Below, piece after piece: positions 21,618-33,429 of a stretch of 64,000 bases of DNA. The notes under the pieces were generated by a model. The model searched no databases. It was not told the DNA's origin and worked only from the letters and a program-made list of their open reading frames with translations. Position 1 is the stretch's first letter; the number at the start of each line of letters is the position of its first letter. Made by a program: the position numbers and the translations under genes. The DNA lies in assembly GCF_010093595.1 (NCBI RefSeq), contig NW_022985441.1, forward strand, positions 558,132 to 622,131, given 5' to 3'. This DNA comes from Mytilinidion resinicola. Taxonomy: Eukaryota > Ascomycota > Dothideomycetes > Mytilinidiales > Mytilinidiaceae.

Positions 21618-23164
21618 GTCGACGGAGAGGTATTGAGTCGTACGCCAGCAGGGAGAAATGCGGCTGCTCAGAATAATAGATGAATGATTATAAGACGTAA
21701 GAATGAGTATGGTACGTAGGACGATGTAGCATTTAGCCCGTCAGCCAAATGACAAGACGAGGCTAGGTACTGGGCTCGGCGGGTTTTAAGGCTTTTAGGC
21801 TCTCGAGCCGGTAGGATTTCACAAGGGTAGCAGATGGGAGCCAACGCGATGTGAGGTAGCCTGAGCACGGGCAGACGCCCGCCGTGACGGTCGAGATGGA
21901 GCGCAAAACCGGGCCTGCGCGCGCTGCTGAGGCCAGAGACACGGCTGGTGGCGACTTCGGGGCCTATCACACGCCCACATCGCAAGTGGCGTCCCGAGAA
22001 GACGCCTTATTTGCCTTCAGGCACACCCGACGTGGTCTGACCACCCGGTCGGTCGAGGCGGAGCGCTGGCCGTTCGGGACAGCGTGGGCGGTAACCCGTG
22101 GGCGTCGAAGCCGGAAAGGATGCGTTTTGGGTCGATGGTGGGCGGCTCCGGGGTGCGTGCTGGGGTGCTGCTGGGGCTTCGTGGAACGCTAAATCAGCAC
22201 TCTTAGTGACTGATTTCTCGACACCACCAGACTAGATCATTCTAATTCGTTCAGGATGTGTACATAAGTGGTAGGACAGGCCAGCAATCCACATTTGGTG
22301 TCATGTTAATATGCTGTTGTGGGTAGAGCGTCGAAGTATTGAGCACGGTCCAATTCCGTTGTCCCACGACTTCTCCTTGGTCCTTGTGGCGGACAGGGGC
22401 TGCGGCGCTAGAAGCTCCCAAGGAACACGTCTAGAAAAGATTTTCGGGGCTCCTGCAGGATGCAACCCTGTGGAGAGCCTCCCTGCAACCGGCACCTGCA
22501 GCCGGAGACGAACCTTACCGCTGCCCTCCACTCACCGTCTGCCGCTCTTCCCCAACGGCTGCTCGTCATCAACGCCAGCTCAACACTATCGCGCTCTGGA
22601 CGCGCCGCTTCATGCACTCGTCGGATCCTCCTGCCCGCTGACACACTGGTTTCCTCGGTGCCTGCATGCCAGATGTGAATCTCACCAGCTTCTGCGGCAG
22701 CCCCGGCCACTACAGACGACCCTCCAGCCTTGCAGCCAGGCTGGAGCTGAGCCAACAGCCAGGAGACGACCAAAGAGGTAGGTGTTGGAGTACGCTCATA
22801 TCCGACCGTGCCTCCAGCTTCTTCCACGAACCAGTCGCTTGTTGCCGTCAGCCTTTCCGGTCATCATCTGACCAGTCTCTCTTTATTTTTTCGTGGTCTA
22901 TCCTCTCAGTCGGTAGCAAACCATTCACGTCTCGAATTCTCGCACTTGTGCAAGCCATGCTGATGTCAGGAAGGTGTGCTACGCCCCTGATGAACAGTCG
23001 ACTTGTACCGTGCTTCGATTGAAACACCTACTCAGCGTCAGAATTGTGTGAGGCGCCTCAGTCAGCCTTATCTGAAAAGCCTTATCTGAAAAGTGATCCA
23101 GCAATCTGTCTCCTGCAAAGCACATTCCTCTTTGCGCCCGGCCTCCCCGGCCGTCGTGATAGAT
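21618..23164. other. Intergenic, no gene recognised
   Basis: Open frames on both strands between 21880 and 23020 carry no motifs. The region separates the basic protein gene from the truncated HET gene. Confidence 0.4.
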
Positions 23165-24197
23165 ATGGCGTTGTGTTCAGCTTGCAGCAGCATTAGTGTG
23201 GAAGTACTGATCCAAGACCTCGAAGATCCGCCCAATTGGTGGGGGTTGGTTAACAGCGTGTCAAAGCCGCGAGGCATGATTCACCTTCAGAGCGCTCTCC
23301 AACTCAAGCAATCATGCCCCTTGTGTGCCATCATTAGAGCTTCGATAGTGCAGTACAACGGAGATGAAAAGTTCCCGCGGCTGAAAGGCTCCTCTGCCAG
23401 CCCCCAGGAACAATGGGATGTTGCTGAATTCGAGGAACACCTGATCGATGCACCGATCTACTTGCGACCCAAACAGGACTTTCTTCGACGGTCATTTCCG
23501 GAAGAGAGTGTACTCAGTGCATGGCACCTCAGGGGCTTCACAGCCTTCGTGCCTGTCCAGGAGGATGTTCTGACTGGCGTTGTACGACTGTTCGCGCAGC
23601 CAGGTACAGCAACCCTGTTCAACCACTCCTCTCCTTTTCATAGCTGAGACGAATGTAGGCAGTGCTGCAGCTCTGAGCTGCGATGTCATTGGTAGACTAG
23701 CTTTACCATCGTCAAACTGCCCTGAAGCATACACCCTCCTACGACGTTGGATTGGGACATGTGTGCAAAATCATCAAATCTGCAGGGAGACTCTGTCAAG
23801 GGCACTGGTCGATGAGACTACTCCTCCGGTGCTTCCCACACGCATTCTCGACATTTGGCCTGGCAACTCTAGGGACCCTCGTCTCATTGAGACCCATGGG
23901 TCTACTGGTTACTATGCTGCATTGTCGCATTGCTGGCCCCCTCCTCATAAGCGTCCGATCATGACGACCCTAGAAAACTATGAAGACCGTAAGGCTGGTA
24001 TCCCTTGGGCCACCATTCCCTTGGCATACCAGCATGCTATCGTAGCTGCTCGAGAGATTGGTCTTACTTATTTATGGATCGATAGTTTGTGTATATATTC
24101 CCATCGATCCAGCATCAAACCCCGCAGGATCTTGAGGTTTGCACCTCAGTTTTCTGAAAGTTTTCATGCTGACCCTTGTACGTATTTGGCTAGTTAG
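23165..24197 (+). pseudogene. HET-domain protein, C-terminally truncated
   Basis: Exon 1 (23165-23603) starts MALCSACSSISVEVLIQD and has CPLCAIIRASI. An intron (23604 to 23670, or to 23643 with the earlier acceptor; both keep phase) leads to exon 2. That exon contains HQICRETLSR, YYAALSHCWPPP and LTYLWIDSLCI, the first half of the heterokaryon-incompatibility (HET) domain. The expected continuation of the domain (QDD..DW, IY..A) is absent. After IDSLCI the frame runs into unrelated residues and stops at 24197, and the DNA becomes AT-rich. The gene is therefore probably a 5' fragment cut off at the edge of the repeat compartment. HET proteins trigger incompatibility cell death on non-self recognition; this fragment is unlikely to do so. 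Confidence 0.75.
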
Positions 24198-24734
24198 AAC
24201 AGGCAATACATTCTTCCGTGTTTTCAGTTATATGTTCACGCTTTCTAATCATCTAACTTCGGAAGGTCTTTTAACATAAGTTCTGGCAGACTAAATTAGA
24301 AGGTTGCCGTGATCTAACTAAGGTACATGGTGACCCGTCGAAGCACTCCAAATAACCACACCATTAAGGCCTCCGCGGTGGCCCGTATCGAGCTTAAGAG
24401 TCTCCCGCGGTGTATAGATAGTAGGAAAGGATTAGGAAGCGCCCCGCGGTAAAGAAGGGCATATATACCGAGTAGGGTGGAGTTTCCGTATAGGCATGGG
24501 GCAGTGCGGAAGATGGGAAGGAGGATCCGCAGGGGACGGAGGAGGGAAGGGCTGTTGAGGATGGCGTTGGGGGAGGCGGGGAAGGAGTTTGTGTGGGTTT
24601 ATAGTAGCACGTGAGGGGGGAGGGGTTTGGAGATGGAATAAGCTGTAATGTGAACACAATAATATCAACCTCTTACACCATTAAACCTGTTAAAATAGCT
24701 AAGGGTAGAATTACTCATATTGATTATTCAATGC
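24198..24734. other. AT-leaning transition sequence, no gene recognised
   Basis: Between the truncated HET gene and the DUF6594 gene. A GC-rich, purine-biased block at about 24480-24620 interrupts otherwise AT-leaning sequence. No family motif is visible. Confidence 0.35.
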
Positions 24735-25920
24735 TCAGTCCGGTGTTAAGTTTCCCTTCATACCGTTGTTACTAGATTTGAAGACGACCAAGACTGCTGC
24801 GTAGCTGTACCTGAATTAGCGGGTTTACGGCTATTCTAGTTTCCTAGCTCACCTTGCTCCAGCCACTATGACCTCGATTGTTCGTGCTTTTGTGTATACA
24901 GATACAAGGGAAAGAAAGAAGCCAGTGGTAAGTGCAATAACTACAAGTCGGGCTCTTGGGCTGGCGACCAAGTAAAGGATGATCACGGGTACCAGTAAGA
25001 TGATAGCGGCTACCCAGGTCGTCAGAACTCTGCTAAACATTCGGAATCCGGGGCCGAGGATAAACATGTTCCTATCCTTCGTTATAGGCGATTTGTACCG
25101 AGGGAGAAGATTGGAAAGGTTCTAGTTGTTGGAGCGTTAGAGAACGTTGAGTTGATCCAAGCAAATTGACTGACTGTACCTGTCGTGGAAAATAGGTAAT
25201 CCCCAGAAGACATGCCTCCACTGTTGCCTCAATACTTGTGACAGCATCGTCTGCTGAGCCAGTGATGTTCACTTGATCTGCCGAGTGACCCAAATATGCC
25301 GTCTCGTAAGATGATATGCTACCAACGCCTTCAATCCAATTTTTCAAGCTGACCATGTCGCGGCTGGTGGCTTGTGGAAAGGATAATATGCGGCGGCTTT
25401 GCTCCATCATCAAGTCTAACCTGTTAGCATAGGTTATGGTCAATAAGAGCCGACATGCCATACCATACTCTCCGAGGGCGGTTCCCAACTTTTGCAGCAC
25501 CTCCTGTCTATCAGGATTCCGGTCCTTGCGGCCACAACCAAGAAAAAAATCGCGACTTTCAGCGGCATCAATTTTGTCCAATGACTCTTCGAGAATGCTG
25601 ATCTCGTCTTGTTTGAGAAGGAGGAGGCGCATGCGCATTCTGGCAAACCGACGAAAGTTTTAGAAGGCTGGGTGCGCAGCTAGTAATGCTGTGAAACGGG
25701 GATATCCAGGCCGGTAGTCCTCCACTGATTAGACTCCCTATTAGAATGCTGGTAGGTACACCTTACGTAGTTTGAAATACCTACCTTTGTATTTCGAGCG
25801 GTCTTTTGCATCGAAGTGATAGTTGACAGCTACTGGGCATTTCCGGCAGCGAGCATAGTATAGCTTGGATAAGGCTGCGATGGCAAAAGCCAACGCCATG
25901 AAGCATAGAATGGGGTTCAT
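24735..25920 (-). pseudogene. DUF6594 membrane protein, five exons, one in-frame TAA
   Basis: Exons 25920-25785, 25724-25464, 25415-25180, 25076-24853 and 24810-24735 splice in phase to 311 codons. Introns are about 60, 48, 103, 42 bp; the third acceptor is the least certain. Exon 1 begins MNPILCFMALAFAIAAL. Exon 2 has EDYRPGYPRFTALLAAHPAF, then TAA at 25660-25662, then NFRRFARMRMRLLLLKQDEI. Exon 3 has RRILSFPQATSRDMVSLKNW. Exons 4-5 have two helices and the family signature TKARTIEV followed by YAAVLVVF. This is the fungal DUF6594 layout. The stop falls where the family normally has Gln (F-Q-x-F-R-R-F), so CAA to TAA explains it. Everything else, including splice sites, appears preserved. 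A recent RIP-type hit is the simplest explanation; a base-call error or readthrough cannot be excluded. Confidence 0.75.
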
Positions 25921-26450
25921 CGGCGGAATATTAAGGTAACGTAATCCACCCCCAAGCTGGCCATACCCCTAAGCTGGCCACTCCACCCAAATCGCGGCGC
26001 GTCACGTAGCTACTACCTTAATAGCTACACCACAACAATAAGAAGCCCTTTTTCGAGAGGGTAGGCTTACTCTAGCTATCCAGGCGCATAAGCAGGGCCA
26101 AATTCCAAGTTTCCGAGCAGCTACCACCACCTACGACGTGCCCCGAAGCACCGCCTAACTACGCGCTAAAAGCATCAAATTAAAACACGATTCTATACCC
26201 AAAAATTAACTCCTTACACCCGTATAAGAAGAGGCTCTTAAGCAGTGGATTCTATTAATAGATTAACGCAGTATGCCGCCCCGGATCGCGACTGTAGGGT
26301 AGATAGGTGCTATTCTAGCTGCCTAGAATGCGTCGCCAGCTACTTTAAACCCTGTCGGCAAGAATTAGGCACGGAAATATATTAGCCGTTATAATAGCCT
26401 AAAATTACAATTTAATTGCAAGTATAACTACCAGCGTGCTAAGTGTAAAG

Positions 26451-26681
26451 TGTCACGACGACGATGTATCGCACACGAGCACTAGATGAGCAGGCATCAG
26501 GAACGATCTGGATAGCTACGTACAGCTGTCATGATAGCTCAAGAGAATTGGCAAAGAGTCGGAGGCAGGCAGGACAGAGGCAGATCTATATACAGGATGT
26601 GGCGCACGCAAAGTTTGCTAGTGTGCTTGGCAGGCAGCTGTGCTCGCAGCATAGCGGTGTGTCGCGGTCAATACCGTGACA
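26451..26681. mobile_element. Solo LTR (231 bp) with 5-bp target duplication
   Basis: The segment begins TGTCACGACG and ends ACCGTGACA, giving inverted TGTCACG ends. It is flanked by TAAAG on both sides (26446-26450 and 26682-26686). Removing it restores the pogo transposase sequence as seen in copy 4. TG..CA ends with a 5-bp duplication are the mark of an LTR retroelement, so a solo LTR is the best reading. It keeps many CA and TG dinucleotides and is therefore not RIP-mutated, although its host element is. A small MITE is the alternative. Confidence 0.75.
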
Positions 26682-27517
26682 TAAAGATCCTGTACTTATT
26701 CGCGCCTAGTTTAAGCGCGTTTAAGATATTAAGATCTAATACAGTATTCTTAATAAAGATACCTGGAATTTTAATAAAACCGGCTTTTAGATAGGCGTGA
26801 TTGTAACTGCATAGGTTGTTACAGGAACTAATAGAGCCGGCCGGCCTAGGACTATACAGCTAGGTAATTAAGAGTAGGTTATAATTATTAAGTGCATTAA
26901 CGCGCTGGGGGGTGTAATTCCACCGCTTGTTATCTTTAGGGCTGTAATACACTAAGCTGCTTAGTATTAGGCTATTCCACTAGACTAGTTAATTAGAGTT
27001 AGTAAAAACGGCTGGATAATAAATAAAATTGGCCTAACCTGGCTATATCTATTCTATAAACATATAAAGGATCGCACAGTTAGCACGCATTAGCTACTTA
27101 TACTGGACGGCCATAGCAGCTATGTTAACCCCGAATTTGATTAGTTCTGTATAGATTATTAGATAGTAGTCCTCTATATGCCGTCGCATTTGTCGCATCT
27201 ACTTTAGCCCCTAAATATAGGCTGTTTCTCAGCGCTAAAGCAGGCCTACGGACGCGGCGTTAAATAGATAATGGCCGGCGGCGTTAATTATATTAATAAA
27301 CACAAATTCCTGCTACTATATAGGCAGGCTAGGCAGGCAGCGCTGCATTAGAATAATATATAGGCAGGATTTACAGCTATAGGCCTAGTTCTATATAGTC
27401 CTAATCGCGTATTAGCACATCTGCATGCTAAATATTAGACACCACCGCCACCGCCCCGTCCATTATTAAATACATCCTAGGCAGCCGAAATACTACACAA
27501 TATCGCCGAATTACAAT

Positions 27518-27897
27518 GGCCAGTGCTACGTGTACGACCTCTTTTTGCTATTTGTACGATGCCTTTTTGCTATTCGTACGACCCCCCCCCTGCAACCCCT
27601 TCACCGCGTTCTAATTAGCTCGGAGCAATGCGCCGGAGCTCCGGGCATTCACCTATACATTACGTGAGGCTATACGCGAGGCCGTATATAAGCCCGTNNN
27701 NNNNNNNAGCCTTACGTACGGGCTTATATACGGCCTCGCGTATAGCCTCACGTAATGTATAGGTGAATGCCCGGAGCTCCGGCGCATTGCTCCGAGCTAA
27801 TTAGAACGCGGTAAAGGGGTTGCAGGGGGGGGGTCGTACGAATAGCAAAAAGGCATCGTACAAATAGCAAAAAGAGGTCGTACACGTAGCACTGGCC
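27518..27897. mobile_element. Fold-back (long inverted repeat) element, MULE-related, with central gap
   Basis: Arms 27518-27696 and 27707-27897 are inverted copies separated by ten N. The flanks carry ATTACAAT on both sides (27510-27517 and 27898-27905), an 8-bp target duplication. The outer part has GTACGA at 27532, 27554 and 27576 (22-bp spacing). The inner part (CACCGCGTTCTAATTAGCTC and the CTCCG/CATTCACCT block) resembles the TIR interior of the MULE at 29390-34694. No coding sequence is present, so it is non-autonomous. The element is not RIP-mutated. Confidence 0.8.
27697..27706. other. Assembly gap (10 N) at the centre of a palindrome
   Basis: Ten N lie between the two arms of the fold-back element, where a hairpin would hinder sequencing or assembly. 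The right arm extends about 12 bases further into the loop than the left. Confidence 0.95.
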
Positions 27898-28390
27898 ATT
27901 ACAATAGCAGACAGCCCTGCTAAAGCGCTATCTTAAGCGCCGTACGCATAGCCTACTAAGTCCTATAGAATAAGTGCTTAGCCAGCTTATTAAGGAGTGC
28001 GAAATAGCAATATTAAGCGCTATACTGCTTATAAGCGAAAATAAGAAGCTATAGATAGAAAACCAGCGCTAGAAAAGGAAAAGGGTATAGAAGCGCACCT
28101 ATATAGCTAGGGGAGGGGTGCTATTAGGCGTAGAAGGGGCCTCTTGTGCATTTGCTGCCTAGGAAGGGGTAGTAGAGGGGGCAGCTGAGGGGCTAGCTAA
28201 GCGACGGTAGCGTGCACCACCTAAGTGTAGCTTGTGCGAATCACTAAAACACAACGCCCGTAAGTGCCCTAGACGGCAGGCAACTAGCCAGTAGATAGAA
28301 ACACCAAAGATAATTATTTGTGGCTGTGTAATTCGTGTTTTGGTAGCCTTATAGTGGGGTGGGTGGCCAGCTTAGGGGTGGATTACGTTA

Positions 28391-28898
28391 AGAATGAGAT
28401 ACTGACTAATATCTGTCCCTATATCACGAGCCACCCCTCGTCGCGAGCCGAATTCAAGGTTTAGACATCTAAAGTCTCTCCCTCGCGAGTCTATAAAGAT
28501 ATGGTTGATGTTTCACTGTTCTACAGTCTTTTCTCCTCTAGAACACCAGTGCGCAACGAAAGTTACGGCGGGTTCGATCATATTATCGATTGGATTGTCA
28601 ATGCCATCGATTGCCGCTTCAGTTGCTCCCCCCTGCTTAATCGCGACTGTGGAAGTCTTTCTTCAGTTCGGAGTGCTAGGAGAATAACCCTATCAAGAAA
28701 AAATATGGCTCCAAATTTTGAGGGCGCTCAACCTTACGATTGTGCATTCCGAGAGTTTCGCCGTGCGGAGGAGCAAAGGATGAAAACGTCGCGTCTTGGC
28801 TTAGAAGTTCGGACCACCTCAGGCACACTTGCCGAGCGCCACCACACCATCTTTAAAAATTCATAACTTCTTTCATACAACACCGAATTGCTTCAAAA
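28391..28898. other. Non-degraded spacer before a transposase fragment
   Basis: This stretch has balanced composition between RIP-degraded blocks. It contains short frames but no motif. It is probably the 5' part of the transposon that carries the transposase fragment starting at 28899. Confidence 0.4.
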
Positions 28899-29389
28899 AT
28901 GGATAAAATGAAAGCTGCGCTCGCAGCGCTTCGATCGGACCCCGAATTGTCAATTACTGATGCCGCTAAGCACTACGGTTGTGGCCGGAGTGGTCTCTCA
29001 AAGCGCTTCAACGGAAAGACCTCTGCACGCGACGATGCACTCGAAAATCAACAATTCCTCGATAGAGCGCAATCTAATGCGCTTATCAAGCATATACACG
29101 AGCTTACAGAGCGCTCGCTGCCTCCTATAATCTCTATGCTTCGAAATATAGCCTTTAAAATTAAGGGCGAGAGGCCTGGCTATAATTGGCCTACTTAGTG
29201 GATTACTGCGCATAAAGAAGAGCTAGGAACGGGCTTCCTTTATACACTAGATGCAGAGAGGAAAAAGGCCAACTTAGAACAGTACTATTAAGAGTGCTTT
29301 ACTTTTATAAAGGCTAAGATAGCTAAGTATAGTATTAAGAAAAAGAATAGCTATAATATAAATAAAAAAGGCTTTTTTATTAGATTTTA
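28899..29389 (+). pseudogene. Fungal DNA-transposase N-terminal fragment (HTH region), cut by the MULE
   Basis: The frame starts MDKMKAALAALRSDPELSIT with a helix-turn-helix (DAAKHYGCGRSGLSKRF), continues HELTERSLPPIISMLRN and PGYNWPT, and meets TAG at 29196-29198. The same frame resumes WITAHKEELGTGFLYTLD and, after further decay, YNINKKGFF, which corresponds to the segment just before the catalytic domain in fungal Tc1/pogo-like transposases. It ends abruptly where the MULE TIR begins (29390). The first 300 bases are hardly mutated while the rest is AT-rich. The continuation is not found on the other side of the MULE. Confidence 0.7.
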
Positions 29390-30582
29390 GGGAGGGCTAA
29401 TCGTACACCCCCTAACGAATAATCGTACACCCCTTAACGACTAATCGTACACCCTCTACCCCCCTGTTACTTCACCGCCTTCTAATTAGCTTAGAGGCTT
29501 GCTCCGGAGCCTCCGATTAGCTTGCTTTACTTGTTTACTAATTCTAGATACACTCTCTAAATACAGCGGCGAATAGAAGCAATTAACGCATGCTTCTCTA
29601 TCTATATAATACACTTACTATAGCCCTCCAGCCGCCACTGCTAGCGTATTACAACTCCTTAGAGGAAGCTAAAAAAGCGCTTACACGGTATATAAAAGAG
29701 CAAGGCTACAGGCTTATAAAATACCGTTCGAAAACGGATAAGATAATAGCAAAGGCTATAAGGAAGATATAGTTCCGATACTGCTTTAAAGGCAGCTTAC
29801 TGCCTATAAACCGCGTGCGTAGCATATCTATAATTAAGAAGGAATATATAATATACGGTACGCTTACTCGGCAGCCTATAAATATAGCAGGTAAATATCT
29901 ATAGCTATAGAAGACGACAGAGGCAGCTTATTTAGGTTATACCAGCACTTTTAAAGCTACAGCAGTACTATATAATAGAAAGCGCATAGTATTAGTAAAT
30001 AAGATAATTCGAGATAATCTTTCTAGTAGAATAAGGCCTATAGAAACCTATATAAAGCTACTAAAAAAGGGGGTAACTATTACTATTATAGATATTAAAA
30101 ATAAGTAATAGATATACCGGAATAAGCTTTTTAATAGCCGTGCGCCTATATAGGCCCTTCTCTATATACTAGAAACCTCTGTATTTTCTATAAATAGTAG
30201 CTATAGAAAAAAGTATATATATAACTATATAACCGACTAAAAAAGCTATATAGATTACCTTTTCTTTATATATCTAGATTCTATTAAAATTCTATAGTCT
30301 AACTATAATATTATACTAATAAACTGTATATATAAAACTAATAAGTTTAGTATACCCTTTTTATATATAACCGGCGTTATATATACAGGTAATAACTTTA
30401 AGATTATATATTATTTTATTCTAAAAAAAAAAAAGATAAACTATAACTAGGCAGTATAGCAACTTTATAAGCTCTTTTAATACTATTCTATCCGCCTATA
30501 TATTTTCCTAATAGATAAGGAATAAGCTTTAAAAAACGCGCTATATTAATAATAGCCTAATATTATATGCCTTTTATACGTA

Positions 30583-32431
30583 ACGTATTCCACTACTAAG
30601 CCGGCCAAACCACCGAGCCGGCTACTTTTCCTTAGCACAACCAACACTATATTTACACAGCAATACATTAACAACGCAGCGATTATCTATCTTAGTAAGA
30701 AGGCAGTATTAATCTCGCGCTTTAAGCTTTTACCTCTAGTTAATTTAGGACTATATAACGCGCTGCAGCAGCTTTTAACGTACGATATTAGCGGCTCTCT
30801 AATCGGCTCCACGGAATTATATTTCAACCTTAATCACGACTAAACTGCCTAAAGCTTACTGCGACCGAAGAGCACACGATTATACAATATATCCTTAACC
30901 TAGACTCGCGAGGATTTGCGCCCCGGTTGTGTAAGGTGGCAGATATAGCAGATAAAGTACTGGCTGCGCGTGGTGGGATACTAGTAGGCAAGAACTGGAC
31001 TTAACAGTTTATATCTTATATAAAGGAGCTTAAAATAGCTTTTAATTAGGCAAAGAACCGCTAGAGAATACTCTAGGAAGACCCAGAGGTTATTAATATA
31101 TAGTTTACTCTTGTATAAAAGACTATAGCTAAGTATAGTGTTTATCTAGATAATATCTATAACTTTAATAAAACTGGCTTTTAAATAGATATAATTAGTA
31201 TAATAAAGGTTATTACAGGTTTAGAGAAATATATAAGGCCTAATCTTATTTAACTAGGCAACCGAGAGTAGGTTACAGTTATCTAGAGCATCTGCGCTGC
31301 CGGATATATAACCCTACTATTTATTATCTATAAAAAACGCGTTTATATCTCTATATAGTATAAGAAAGCAGAGATACTATATAATTAAAAGCTCTCTATC
31401 TCTAAGAATAGCTAGACTAATAATAAGCTTAGTTTTAAGTAGTTAAAGCACTTTAATATATATATAAAGGCGCGTTAGGTGGGGTTATATAGGTTGCTAA
31501 TTTTAGACGGCTATAAAAGCTACCTTAACTAAGATTTTAAGGATTATTATATTAAATAATAAATCCTTACCCTCTATATACCTGCGTATTTATTGCATAT
31601 ACTTTAGCTACTTAATATAGTGTGCTTCTCGCTATTAAAGCTAAAGTACTCTTAATATATATAAGACTTAGCACGCTAACACGTCTACTATATTAATAAA
31701 GAAGGCTTTCTACTAGCCTTTAAAAACGCGTTTTTTAACGTGTTTATATATAAGAACTATAAAAAGGCCTTTAAGGCCTCTAGATTAGTTCCTATTAACG
31801 CGTAGGTAGTTTTTAATCGCCTTAATATACGGTTATAGACTCTACTACTAGCACCTCTACTAGAAACACTATAGTAATTAAAGACCCTAAGTAATATATA
31901 TAAATTTAGATTATAGTTAAGGCTAGTAAGCAATTCCTTTATATAGTTACTAATAACCGCCTAAAAAGGCTTTTTAAAGCTTATTAAAGGAGCTAAAAAG
32001 ATGCTATATAAAAATATACTTATTAAAGCCCGGGTTAAAGAGCTTAAAAAATAACTAGCAGAGATAACTAAGCGTAAAGGTTGTAAAAGAAAGCAAATCC
32101 AGACTAGCGGTATAATAGAGTATAGTACAGCAGCGTTGTATATAGCTGCTAAAGTGTCTGGAGCATCTAATCCACGGAAAAAGGTGGGTAGTAGAGATGG
32201 TGCAAATAGGGCTCTACCAGCTCAACGGCGCTGTGGAAACTGTGGAAAGGCTGGGCACAATACGCGTACGTGCAAAAAGGATTAAGAAGCTTCTTCTAAA
32301 TCTAATCTAAGTGTGTCGTATACAAGTTCTATAGCTGGTTGCGAATAAATTGACTGCGCGCATATGGTGTTGGTTGTGCCAAGGAAAAGTGGCCGGCTCG
32401 GTGGTTTAGCCGGCTTAGTAGTGGAATACGT
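30583..32431 (+). mobile_element. pogo-type DNA transposon (copy 2), inserted in the MULE
   Basis: TIRs of about 65 bp start ACGTATTCCACTACT and carry AGCCGGC at positions 17 and 34. TA flanks both ends (30581-30582, 32432-32433). The transposase on the plus strand is full of stops, mostly TAG and TAA. A C-terminal zinc knuckle RRCGNCGKAGHNTRTCKKD can be read at about 32228-32285, in a part with little RIP damage. The length of 1849 bp is normal for the family. Confidence 0.85.
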
Positions 32432-33429
32432 TATAGTATATTAAGAAGAATATTAATACTAAGCTAGCTAAGGTATATAAGAATAAACCGATATTCCCTA
32501 TAAGCTATACTAATACGCCGATAGAGAATAATATAGAAGAATAGAAGGCAGCTAAGGAAAAAAAGCAGTAAAAGAAAAAAAGTAAATTTATTATCCGTTA
32601 GAGCGCTATATAAAAGCTAAAGAACCCTATTTAATTTAATAAGGCCTGGAATAAGCTAATAAATAATTATAAGGAGAGGCCTAGCCTTATAGATTATATA
32701 GAAGAGGAGTAGAAGTTATATAAATAGGCCTAGGCTACTTACTATACTTAATAAGCTTAGTATTTTAGAATAATATAAGTGTCTGCTTATATCCTATTTC
32801 TTAATCAATTTTTAAGCTATTTTCTTATCCTTTTTAGCGCTAGTTATTCTATATACTAGTAAACCCCTTATAAAGTTTAGGCTTTAAATTTACGCACTTT
32901 AGTATTAAAATTTAGGTCTAGCAGATGCAAATTTAGGTGTATAATACTAACCGAGTTTTTTATAGTATTATATTACGGAATAAGGGCGTATACGGCTAGC
33001 TTAAAGGCTTCCTCTAGGTGTTAAATAGCTATCTATTTAACGTGCTACTTAATATCTAGAACCTTATTTTTAGTAGTAAGGCTAAATTTAAGAACTATAA
33101 GGTAAAGTAGTATATAAGAACTCTGTATAATATTAAAGAGATTAAATTCCTTAATCTATTCCAGAAGATTATACCGCAGGCTCTTGCCATCCTTAAAAAG
33201 CAACTTAAGAAGGCTAAGTTATCTAAATACAATTTTTTTAACTGTACTTATACGTTTATAAATATATACAGCATGCTATGCGCTTATAAGCTATATAATT
33301 ATCTATATTAGGCGCTTATAAACTATCTAGATCCCGTGCTCTATATATAACCGGAAGAGATAGACCACTATTAGTGGTTTACTTAGCCAGGTATACAACA
33401 ACTAATTATTCTGTTTGGTCCATTTGAAG

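Larger units (their letters stand above)
25939..28388 (+). mobile_element. pogo-type DNA transposon (copy 1), RIP-degraded, with two nested insertions
   Basis: Termini ACGTAATCCACCCC.. at 25939 and its inverted copy ending at 28388 are flanked by TA (25937-25938 and 28389-28390), the target duplication of Tc1/mariner/pogo elements. The TIR carries AAGCTGGCCA at positions 16 and 33. The transposase on the plus strand is full of stops but can be followed by comparison with copy 4 at 38145. A C-terminal zinc knuckle is still readable near 28215-28270 (CSLCESLKHNARKCP). A solo LTR (26451-26681) and a fold-back element (27518-27897) are inserted in it. Much of the transposase shows C-to-T and G-to-A decay, whereas the two insertions do not. 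Confidence 0.85.

Noticed and set aside
26451..26681. Interpretation as a MITE of a DNA transposon
   Set aside because: TG..CA ends with a 5-bp duplication and similarity of its tips to the LTRs at 56326 and 57421 favour a solo LTR.
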